Below are positions 44,688-51,530 of a DNA stretch of 64,000 nucleotides, in pieces. The position numbers and the translations under genes were made by a program. Origin of the DNA: Halobiforma lacisalsi AJ5 (GTDB taxonomy: Archaea; Halobacteriota; Halobacteria; Halobacteriales; Natrialbaceae); the NCBI RefSeq assembly GCF_000226975.2, contig NZ_CP019285.1:2542001-2606000 (forward strand). The letters run 5' to 3'. Below the pieces are notes generated by a model. The model was not told where the DNA came from and made no database searches. It saw nothing but the letters and a program-made list of their open reading frames with translations. Positions within the stretch are counted from its first letter, which is position 1, and each line of letters begins with the position of its first letter.

Positions 44688-45268
44688 GCGAGGTACCTAG
44701 GAGTTGTGGCTCCGGCAGTTACCTGTTCCGGATTCGTTCGAGCGGATCCGAACGGATCGCTCGCGCTGGTCTCGAAACCGTACGGGGACGGGGGACGCTC
44801 CGTCATTACGTCGAGGAACGAACTCGGTCGTCAAGTACCCCGCTATGAGCGGTACGTGTCTCACCCGAGACCTACATATCGATACGTATCTGCTTACCGG
44901 TCCACGCGGTATCCGTACGGATTCGGGGGCTGGACGGTCGAGTCGAAGCGAGTCGTACCCCACAACCTCGAGCGGGCCATATATCGGGCAGCTCTGTTGA
45001 AACCCTCGGAGAAGATATCTGCAATAGCTTCTCCTCTGCTGCGTCGATTATCGCAATGGGGGCTGGAGACGTGAAGGCCGTGCTCGACGCAATTGGTGAA
45101 CCGACTCCGAGCACGAACCACCTCCAACCCGATTTCGGTCAATGACTGGAGTGCGAGCGGGACAGCTCGTGGAAGTCATCTTCGTCCACTGTCGGGTACG
45201 GGGACTACTGAAAATACAACGGGGAACGGAGCGGTGATAGGTCGGTGTGAACCTACAGGAACCGGCTC
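44688..45268. other. Intergenic region upstream of pstB copy 2
   Basis: 581 bp of lower GC. It contains the decamer box at 44848-44857 and a palindromic GATACGTATC (44881-44890). A plus-strand frame from about 44978 to the TGA at 45140-45142 reads as plausible protein (VETLGEDICNSFSSAASIIA, then GAGDVKAVLDAIGE) but has no start codon, so it may be a decayed gene end. I recognise no family in it. The rest shows no supportable gene. Confidence 0.4.
44844..44857 (-). promoter_or_regulatory. Second copy of the ACGTACCGCT box, upstream of pstB copy 2
   Basis: On the minus strand ACGTACCGCT (44857-44848) is followed by CATAG, a weaker TATA than at pstS. The position would give a leader of roughly 130 nt before pstB copy 2. 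Identity with the pstS box suggests joint phosphate control. Confidence 0.4.
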
Positions 45269-45931
45269 TTACTCATCACCGTCCAGGATGTTGTCCGGCG
45301 ATAGATCGATTCGCAGGATATCCCCGGCCGAGACGGTTATTCCTGTATCGCTTTCACTGCCGAGCGTGAAATCGAACGTCCCGTCGCCACCATGTTCGAT
45401 CGAACTCTCGTTGAGGTCGAACTCGACGGTCTCAGTGGCGGAATACTGAGTTACGTCCTCAACGTCACTGGGTTCGTCCTGTTGATCCGGCTGGTCCAGA
45501 TCGATATCACTGGCATCGATCGAGACGGAATCCGTGGTGTCGAGTTTCACAGGCTCATCCGTCGACGTGACGGCCTGACGATCGAGGTCGACGTCCGCGA
45601 TAACCCGCGTTTCGTCGGGGGCATCGATCGGGGCGACTTTGACGTACATCGTGTCGTCGTGTAACTCCGATGCCCAGACGTCGAAGTGGACGGCAGCACC
45701 GTCATCGAAGTAGTTCTGGACGGTGTCGTTCTGCCAGGCCGTTGTGAGAGCACGGTCGATCTCGGCATCCGTCATCGCGTCCGAATTAGTGATCTCGGTC
45801 GTGTAGTTCGCGGGCAATCCATCGGCTGATAGGGTATCAGCTGTCGAACTGGTCATCGCTGCGGTAGTGACACTGCCAGCCCCAAGGACGAGCAGTGCAA
45901 CGATCGCAAGCACGGGTACTGTATGTCGCAT
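45269..45931 (-). CDS. Secreted acidic protein of unknown function
   Basis: 220 residues from ATG 45931 with GAGGTG 7 nt upstream. The N-terminus is a Sec-type signal (MRHTVPVLAIVALLVLGAGS, cleavage likely near TTAAM). The mature part is very acidic. Residues 50-125 have helix-then-strand character (AEIDRALTTAWQNDTVQNYF, then VKVAPIDAPDETRVIADVDL) that resembles a PepSY-like unit, and the C-terminal part is a beta-rich Asp/Thr/Ser segment. The DNA is visibly less GC-rich than neighbouring genes. It is transcribed in the same direction as the membrane regulator behind it. Function unknown. Confidence 0.7.
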   Translation of the reverse strand: MRHTVPVLAIVALLVLGAGSVTTAAMTSSTADTLSADGLPANYTTEITNSDAMTDAEIDRALTTAWQNDTVQNYFDDGAAVHFDVWASELHDDTMYVKVAPIDAPDETRVIADVDLDRQAVTSTDEPVKLDTTDSVSIDASDIDLDQPDQQDEPSDVEDVTQYSATETVEFDLNESSIEHGGDGTFDFTLGSESDTGITVSAGDILRIDLSPDNILDGDE

Positions 45932-46022
45932 TGGTGTGTCACCTCGTTGGGAGTGCCATACCCAGCCTCGAGTCGGCCTCGAGTCAGCAGTATGGGTGCT
46001 GCTTCTCCGAGATTGCTCGAGC

Positions 46023-46039
46023 CGGGAGTGAGACTCCCG
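46023..46039. repeat. Inverted repeat upstream of the secreted protein gene
   Basis: CGGGAGT (46023-46029), spacer GAG, then ACTCCCG (46033-46039): a perfect 7-bp inverted repeat between the regulator stop and the next gene. It could be the terminator hairpin of the regulator gene or an operator. Closer to the gene, GCCTCGAGTC occurs twice 11 bp apart (45965 and 45976). Confidence 0.55.
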
Positions 46040-46052
46040 AGTACACCATTCG

Positions 46053-46114
46053 CTGAAAGACCGGAAAGTGTTTGATTGGAAACTAGTTTTGGAACGCCTT
46101 TCAGACTCGTTTCT
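46053..46114. promoter_or_regulatory. Cluster of TGAAA/TTTCA half-sites, copy near 45931 gene
   Basis: TGAAA at 46054, GGAAA at 46063 and 46078, then TTTCA at 46099 and TTTCT at 46110. The outer elements CTGAAAG (46053-46059) and CTTTCAG (46098-46104) are exact inverted copies. It resembles the array at 46781-46838 and may be bound by the same regulator. Confidence 0.45.
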
Positions 46115-46128
46115 CGTAGCTGGTCGTC

Positions 46129-46731
46129 TCACTTCAAAACGACGACGTTGCCCATTCCTCTCCGCTTCCGTTCGACTAACCCTTTGCCCTCGAGGGTGTC
46201 GAGTGTTCGGCTAACCGTGGCCTTCGAGAGATCCGTGTCCGCGACGATCTCTCGTTGAGGGAGTGTGCCGTCCGCATCGAGCACGGTCGAATAGACGGTT
46301 TCCTCGTGGTTTTGCAGTCGAGCAACCGTTTCTTCCCACTGCTCTTGCTGATCACGGTCCCTGAATTGTACGGTCGCATCCCCACGGGTAACCGCAGTAC
46401 GTTCAGTTGTCCGAGGCTGTGCCGTCGGTGATGATCGGTTCTCCGTCCTTTCGACGGACCGTCCGCTGGATCCAGCGGTCGCGGCTGTAGTAAAAGACTC
46501 GAGGAGGAATAGATAGGTTCCACTGGCACCGAGAAGCGAAGCGGCAACAGCGATAATCGCGACGTCAGTATAGGTAAAGTACTGGCCTAATTGGGTGGTC
46601 TCCGTACCGTTTTCCCCAACGGAGACCATGACTGGCGATGGTGTAATCAACTGCGTGGCAAGCACGAAGATCGCGGCAACGAAGACGGCTGCCGCACCCA
46701 GGTGCTTCCCATGGAGGGCTGACAGATCCAT
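46129..46731 (-). CDS. Membrane-anchored winged-helix regulator
   Basis: 200 residues from ATG 46731 (MDLSALHGKHLGAAAVFVAA). Two transmembrane helices (about 11-30 and 56-76) flank a 25-residue external loop (SVGENGTETTQLGQYF). After a Ser/Thr/Arg linker comes a cytoplasmic winged helix of the MarR/IclR style: ETVYSTVLDADGTLPQREIV, then DTDLSKATVSRTLDTLEGKG and a basic wing LVERKRRGMGNVVVLK. A one-component membrane regulator is the natural reading. It is divergent from the secreted-protein gene at 46880 and followed by another at 45931; regulation of both is inference. Confidence 0.8.
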   Translation of the reverse strand: MDLSALHGKHLGAAAVFVAAIFVLATQLITPSPVMVSVGENGTETTQLGQYFTYTDVAIIAVAASLLGASGTYLFLLESFTTAATAGSSGRSVERTENRSSPTAQPRTTERTAVTRGDATVQFRDRDQQEQWEETVARLQNHEETVYSTVLDADGTLPQREIVADTDLSKATVSRTLDTLEGKGLVERKRRGMGNVVVLK

Positions 46732-46780
46732 ACGGTCAGATAGTGGAAACCTCCCTCTAATGCGTATCGCTCTTGTGCCG

Positions 46781-46838
46781 TGAAACAGGGCTGAAACAGC
46801 CGTGAAATGCGTTTTCAACGCGTTTCCAACTGCTTTCA
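46781..46838. promoter_or_regulatory. Phased array of six TGAAA/TTTCA half-sites
   Basis: In the divergent promoter region, TGAAA occurs at 46781, 46792 and 46803 (exactly 11 bp apart), followed by TTTCA at 46813, TTTCC at 46823 and TTTCA at 46834 (10-11 bp apart). GGCTG-AAA-CAGCC (46789-46801) is a perfect palindrome within it. One-turn spacing would place all sites on one face of the helix, as for a cooperatively bound operator. Confidence 0.55.
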
Positions 46839-46879
46839 GCACAGTATTGATTGGGTCTTTCACCGAATAGAAGACACGA

Positions 46880-47527
46880 ATGGTGTCCGAGTTACAGTCC
46901 AAGATCATGTTCCTGGGTAGTTTGGCCCTCCTCGGCGTTGGACTCGCTGTGGCTGGAACTGCAGTGGGTGTCCCTACCCCACTCGTCGACTCTCAACCGA
47001 GTTCGGAATTCGTCGTCTCGGCGGAAAACGTCACACTCGAGCACGGTGACGAGCAGGCGGCCGTCGTCGAGGATATGAGCCATGTCGACCAGGTCGAGAT
47101 CGATCGCCAAGACGGCGGTACGTTCCACGTCAACACGACTACAGAGCAACCCCTGACCGAACGTGACCGCCGAGACGCACAGGCGATCGCTCGAACTAAC
47201 GAAACCGTTCGACAAGCACTCGCGGATGTCGAACAGTACGAGATGACCGTCGAACCGATTCAACAGATCTCGGCGGATGCGATGGAGACAACGACGCTCT
47301 CCGGGCTCAACGAAACGTCGACGGATAACGGTACGGAGACAGCGACGTTCTCGATCTCGACCGGAGGGCAGAACGAAAGTGTGACTATCGACCGTGATCC
47401 TACGTATCTCGAGGACGAAGCGACCGTTAGGGTAGTCCATCCCGGTGAAGATGAGACGTACTACTCGATCACAGTGGACCTCGAGACTGAGACGGTCACT
47501 GATATCACGGATTGGACGGATATATAG
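46880..47527 (+). CDS. Secreted or membrane-anchored protein of unknown function
   Basis: 215 residues from ATG 46880. An N-terminal hydrophobic helix (FLGSLALLGVGLAVAGTAVG, about 11-30) acts as signal or anchor. The outer part is rich in Asn/Thr with several N-glycosylation-type NxT/S sites. It contains a helical unit (DAQAIARTNETVRQALADVE) and a C-terminal strand pair TYYSITVDLETETVTDITDW, a layout echoing the secreted protein at 45269-45931 (PepSY-like by eye). Lower GC than surrounding genes. It diverges from the membrane regulator across the half-site array. Confidence 0.68.
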   Translation: MVSELQSKIMFLGSLALLGVGLAVAGTAVGVPTPLVDSQPSSEFVVSAENVTLEHGDEQAAVVEDMSHVDQVEIDRQDGGTFHVNTTTEQPLTERDRRDAQAIARTNETVRQALADVEQYEMTVEPIQQISADAMETTTLSGLNETSTDNGTETATFSISTGGQNESVTIDRDPTYLEDEATVRVVHPGEDETYYSITVDLETETVTDITDWTDI

Positions 47528-47847
47528 ATCGACGATTCGAACGATGAATTCGTCCGGTCGCGACGCTGCTGGGAGCAGTTTCGTGAATTCGACCATAGGT
47601 GCATCGTCTGCGATCTCGATTGACCGCTCTAATGATCAGTACAGGTGAAAATCTGGTACTCCGTTTCACTCGATTTTGTCTCCGTCCAGGAGGGTGTCAA
47701 CGGAACCCATCGGTCCGGTTCCACCGGACTGATCGGACCGAAGGCGGTCGAACTCGGTCTCGCCAACGACCGGATACGCTATGGCCCCCTCCGATGACGG
47801 GTCTATAGATAGGAGTCGATTTATGTACGGACCGTCAACGCGCGACC
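47528..47847. other. Intergenic region before the AbrB-PhoU gene
   Basis: 320 bp without a gene I can support. It includes GTGAAA/TTTCAC (47645-47650 and 47664-47669), an inverted pair similar to the half-sites of the upstream module, and the hairpin GTCCGG-TTCCA-CCGGAC (47713-47729), which could be a terminator. The last 30 bp hold the promoter of the next gene. Confidence 0.5.
47818..47828 (+). promoter_or_regulatory. TATA-like box of the AbrB-PhoU gene
   Basis: GATTTATGTAC is centred about 26 bp before ATG 47848, consistent with a leaderless transcript. Confidence 0.5.
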
Positions 47848-48849
47848 ATGGAGACGCGCAAGGTCCAGGTAACGGGCGGATCGACGTACACCGTCTCCCT
47901 GCCCAAGGAGTGGGCGACGGACAACGACGTCAGTTCCGGGACGACAGTGGAACTGTACCCAGAGGACGACGCCCTGCTGTTGACCCCACAGAGCGAGAGC
48001 GACCGACAGGAGGGCACGCTCGACGTCTCGGATCTCGAGGGAGAACGTCTTACGCGGGCCGTGATGACGATGTACGTCAGCGGCTTCGACATTATTCGAC
48101 TCGAGGCCGGCCGGATCACGACCGACCAGCGACGGGCGATCCGGTCGGCAACCCAGAGCCTGGTCGGCGTCGAAGTCTTAGAGGAGACGACCGACAGCGT
48201 CGTCATCCAGGATCTGCTCGATTCCTCGGAGCTGTCGATCGTCAACGCCGTCCGGCGGATGCGCCTGATCGCGACCTCGATGCTCGAGGACGCGGTGACG
48301 GCGCTGGTCGAGAACGACGACGACATCGCCCACGACGTCATCGAACGGGACGACGACGTCGACCGACTCTGGCTCGTGGTCTCGCGGATCTTCCGTGCCA
48401 CCCTCCGATCGCCGCGGGCGGCCGAGGAACTCGGCGTCTCCCGCGAGGACTGTTTCGACTTCCACTCTAGCGCCCGCCAACTGGAACGCGTCGCAGACCA
48501 CGCCGCGAAGATCAGCCAGCTCGCGCTCAAACTCGAGGAGATTCCCGAAAGCGTCGCCGAGGCGCTCGTCGCGTTGCAAGACGACGCCGCCGACGTCCTC
48601 GAGAAAGCGATGGACGCGTTGTTCGTCGAGGAAACCGACGAGGCAAACGCCCTGGGTCATGCCGCACGCGAGGCAGTCCTCGAGATCGACGAGCACACAC
48701 GTCACATTGACGATATGCTCCGCGAGCAGGAGCCGGTCCAGGCCCAGTCGCTCGGGCTGATCGTCGACTCGCTGTCCCGGAGCGCCGACTACGGCGGTAA
48801 CATCGCCGAAACCGCTCTCCAGAAGGCAGCGCCTCGACCGCGATCCTGA
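47848..48849 (+). CDS. AbrB-PhoU regulator of phosphate metabolism
   Basis: 333 residues. The N-terminus (METRKVQVTGGSTYTVSLPKEW...) is a SpoVT/AbrB swapped-hairpin DNA-binding domain; from about 100 there are two PhoU-like helical repeats (IVNAVRRMRLIATSMLEDAV and FHSSARQLERVADHAAKISQ). Archaeal proteins of this type are thought to sense the Pst state and bind DNA directly, unlike plain PhoU. With the pst genes, PhoU at 34125 and the kinase at 37329, it completes a phosphate locus. A leaderless promoter precedes it. Confidence 0.88.
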   Translation: METRKVQVTGGSTYTVSLPKEWATDNDVSSGTTVELYPEDDALLLTPQSESDRQEGTLDVSDLEGERLTRAVMTMYVSGFDIIRLEAGRITTDQRRAIRSATQSLVGVEVLEETTDSVVIQDLLDSSELSIVNAVRRMRLIATSMLEDAVTALVENDDDIAHDVIERDDDVDRLWLVVSRIFRATLRSPRAAEELGVSREDCFDFHSSARQLERVADHAAKISQLALKLEEIPESVAEALVALQDDAADVLEKAMDALFVEETDEANALGHAAREAVLEIDEHTRHIDDMLREQEPVQAQSLGLIVDSLSRSADYGGNIAETALQKAAPRPRS

Positions 48850-48944
48850 GCCCGACTCGATCGGATCGTACAGCGCTGTCGGCGATTTGACCTGTGAATC
48901 GCCGGGCCGGAAAGTAGATTTACAGGTAGTAGAAAGTGGTCCGC

Positions 48945-49388
48945 ATGCTCTCGAAGCGGCAATTTCTCGCGTGGACCGGCACCACAGTTCTCTCGCTTGC
49001 CGGGTGTGTGACGGCGAATATGGAGGCGGTCGACTACTACATCAAGGGCGACGACGCGTACGAGGCTGCCGAAGAGGCCAGAGCGAACGGCGACCTCGAG
49101 GGTGCACTGGAGGAGTACGAACGAGCCGCCGAGCGATTCGACGCCGCCTACGAGGCCTCGGAGACTGAACAGGCGAAGACGTTCAGCTACGAGGCCCGGG
49201 AACTGGCCCGGCTCCATGCCAAAGCCGCCCGGAACAAGCTCGAGGCGAAAAACGAGTTCGACGACGAGGCGGCGTACGAACGGGCCGATCTCGCCGAGTT
49301 CCTCGAAGACGACGAGCGGACACTGCTGGAGGAGTACGAGATCCGGAAGACGTCGGCGTTCGAGCGTCGGACGCGCATTCCGACCTGA
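48945..49388 (+). CDS. Putative Tat lipoprotein with helical repeats
   Basis: 147 residues from ATG 48945; GTG 48936 is the alternative. The N-terminus MLSKRQFLAWTGTTVLSLAGC resembles a Tat-type lipoprotein signal, though with Lys-Arg instead of the twin Arg, and a lipobox ending at the Cys. The mature part is a charged alpha-helical region rich in Ala and Glu (AYEAAEEARANGDLEGALEE), with a periodicity like TPR-type helical hairpins. It is probably anchored on the outside of the membrane. Function unknown. Confidence 0.65.
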   Translation: MLSKRQFLAWTGTTVLSLAGCVTANMEAVDYYIKGDDAYEAAEEARANGDLEGALEEYERAAERFDAAYEASETEQAKTFSYEARELARLHAKAARNKLEAKNEFDDEAAYERADLAEFLEDDERTLLEEYEIRKTSAFERRTRIPT

Positions 49389-49505
49389 GCGGATCGGGTT
49401 TTGTTCGTCGGTTCGACGCCGGAACCGCCGCGAAATCGAACGACCCCTCGAGAAGCGAGCCGTCGGCTGGGCGGCCCTGAACGTCGGAAAAGGGGAAGGG
49501 AGGCG

Positions 49506-49883
49506 TTACTTGTCCGCTTCGAGGACGGCGTTGACCTGTCCGGTCTGGCCGGGACGGGACGTCACGCGCGCCGTGCCTTCGGACGTCTCGATGACCGCGC
49601 CCTTCGTGATGATGTTTCGGCGGACGTAGTTCGGGTTGGCTTCGTTCTCGACGACGTCCTCGATCTCGGCCGTGACGGTTTCCTCGCCTTTGTTGACGCT
49701 CGCGACGTTGGTCGCCAGCGCGCGGGTCTTGGTATCGTTCCCGCGAACGTCGACGGTCCGGAACCGGGGCTCGCCGACCTGCGTCTCGGTCGGGAGTCGG
49801 CCGAGTTCGTTCTTTCGGCGCTTTCGAACGTTCTTCAGTCGACCGCCGGTACGCTTGCGCGTAGAGCGTCCCTGATCTTGCAT
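49506..49883 (-). CDS. rps8e: 30S ribosomal protein S8e
   Basis: 125 residues, beginning MQDQGRSTRKRTGGRLKNVR. The Lys/Arg-rich N-terminus, RRKNELGRLPTETQVGE, and the C-terminal NPNYVRRNIITKGAVIETSEGTARVTSRPGQTG are characteristic of archaeal S8e, a small-subunit protein without a bacterial counterpart. This confirms the archaeal origin of the window. It is encoded alone, away from ribosomal operons. It is less acidic than most neighbouring proteins, as expected for an RNA binder. Confidence 0.97.
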   Translation of the reverse strand: MQDQGRSTRKRTGGRLKNVRKRRKNELGRLPTETQVGEPRFRTVDVRGNDTKTRALATNVASVNKGEETVTAEIEDVVENEANPNYVRRNIITKGAVIETSEGTARVTSRPGQTGQVNAVLEADK

Positions 49884-50025
49884 ATCCGGGAGAAAGCCCG
49901 GCGCCTACTTGAATGCACGCTTTCACGCCGGCGGATCGACGGCCCGTTCGGGGTCCGCCGTGGCGGTTGCGGTCCGGTCCGGTCCGGTTCCGGCTTCGGC
50001 TTCGGTCGTCGCGATCCCCGGCCCC

Positions 50026-51444
50026 TCACTCGTCCGGAACCAGACAGTACGCGTGGCCGGGTTCCTCGAGGATCGTCTCCTCCTCGTCGTCCCAGTAGTT
50101 CGAGAAGACGCCGCGTTCGGCGTAGTAGATCCGCCCGTCGTGGGGGACCGGGGCGCTCGTGACGTGGCCGCGGTTCTCGACGCGCCACCGCCGGGTTCCC
50201 GTCTCGGCGTCGAGCGCGTACAGATACGAGTCGTACGAGCCGACCAGCACCGATCCCGCGGTGACCGTCAGTGCTCCGATGATCGATCCGTTGACGTCCG
50301 TCGCCCACAGTTCCTCGCCGGTGTCGCAGTCGAGGGCGTAGACGTATCCGTCGTTGCTGCCGGTGTAGACGACGTCCGCCTCCGGATCGAGCGCCGGGTT
50401 CGCCATGATCCGGCCGTCGGTCTCGAACGACCACTGCTCGGTTCCGTCCTCGAGGTCCAGACAGTAGAAGTGCTCGTCCCAGGATCCGAAGTAGCCGTAG
50501 CCGTCGTGAGCCGCGATGGTCCCTTTGATCTCCGCGCCGAGGTTGAACTCGCCGTCCGCCTTCGATTCGCCGTCGGGTCCGTCCTCGCCGCCGGTCTGGA
50601 ACTTCCAGGCGAACTCGAGGGAGGGGAACTCCCAGCAGTAGACGGCGCCGTCGTTCGACCCGGCGCAGATCCGCCCGGTCTCGAGGTCGATCGTCGGCGA
50701 CGGGTGGGACTGCCCCCAGATCCGATCGTCGCTCCAGGTCGGTTCGCCGGTTTCGGCGTCGAACGTCCAGAGTGCACCGGAGGACGGGCTCCCGTACTCG
50801 ACGATCACGTAGAGAGTACCCTCGTAGTAGGCGGGGCTCGAGCCGATCGCGAGCGTGCCGTCGAGTTCGCTCGAGCGGGTCCGCCAGACGAGTTCTCCCG
50901 TCTCGACGTCGATCGCGTACAGGTCGCCGTCGTACCCCCCGATGTAGGCGGTTCCGTCGACGATAGCCGGAGAACCGTGGAAACCGAGCTTGGTCGCGCC
51001 GGTCTCCGTGAGCCATTGGGGTTCACCGGACGGCTCGACGCCGTGAACCCAGCCCGTATCGCCCGCCATCACCATCGTGTCGCCGTCGGGCGTCGGAACG
51101 GGGCTGGACTTGGCCGCGGTGTGACCGACGTTGTTGATCGGGAACGACCAGTTGACGCTGACCTCGTCCGGGACGACCTCGTCGGGATAGTAGCCGAGTC
51201 GGCGAAGCCCGCGCTGGAACATCCTCACGTCGTCGTCGGGGTGGCTCGCGTACGCCGAGACGGTATCGGCCGCGTCGCGGTCGGACATGGACGTGGACGG
51301 CGATCCGTCTCCGTCGGCCGACGTCCACGGGGTCGCACAGCCGGCCAGTCCGGCGGCCGACGCAACGCCGGCCGCACGGAGGAACTGCCGCCGGCTACGG
51401 TCGGTTTCGTCTTCGATTCGCGGGATCGGAGATCGATCGGACAT
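50026..51444 (-). CDS. PQQ-type beta-propeller lipoprotein
   Basis: 472 residues. A Tat signal (DRSRRQFLRAAGVASAAG) ends in the lipobox LAGC, so the protein is exported folded and lipid-anchored. The rest consists of repeats with the PQQ-propeller signature, for example VYCWEF, YALDCDTGEELWATD, LYALDAETGTRRWRVE and LYAIDVETGELVW, giving a seven- or eight-bladed propeller. Homologues bind cofactor in dehydrogenases or act as scaffolds like BamB; no catalytic or PQQ-ligand residues are obvious here. A role as an extracellular scaffold or binding protein is the safer reading. Confidence 0.85.
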   Translation of the reverse strand: MSDRSPIPRIEDETDRSRRQFLRAAGVASAAGLAGCATPWTSADGDGSPSTSMSDRDAADTVSAYASHPDDDVRMFQRGLRRLGYYPDEVVPDEVSVNWSFPINNVGHTAAKSSPVPTPDGDTMVMAGDTGWVHGVEPSGEPQWLTETGATKLGFHGSPAIVDGTAYIGGYDGDLYAIDVETGELVWRTRSSELDGTLAIGSSPAYYEGTLYVIVEYGSPSSGALWTFDAETGEPTWSDDRIWGQSHPSPTIDLETGRICAGSNDGAVYCWEFPSLEFAWKFQTGGEDGPDGESKADGEFNLGAEIKGTIAAHDGYGYFGSWDEHFYCLDLEDGTEQWSFETDGRIMANPALDPEADVVYTGSNDGYVYALDCDTGEELWATDVNGSIIGALTVTAGSVLVGSYDSYLYALDAETGTRRWRVENRGHVTSAPVPHDGRIYYAERGVFSNYWDDEEETILEEPGHAYCLVPDE

Positions 51445-51530
51445 ACGGGGGTCTGCTGGAACTCGCGTAGCGATTCTTCAAAACGGTCCCGATGTTCGAC
51501 GGCGGTCGGAGGTGCCGGGCCCCGACGTCG

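Noticed and set aside
45001-45268. Insertion-sequence remnant
   Set aside because: The AT-richer sequence and coding-like fragment suggested it, but I find no transposase motif, terminal inverted repeats or target duplication.
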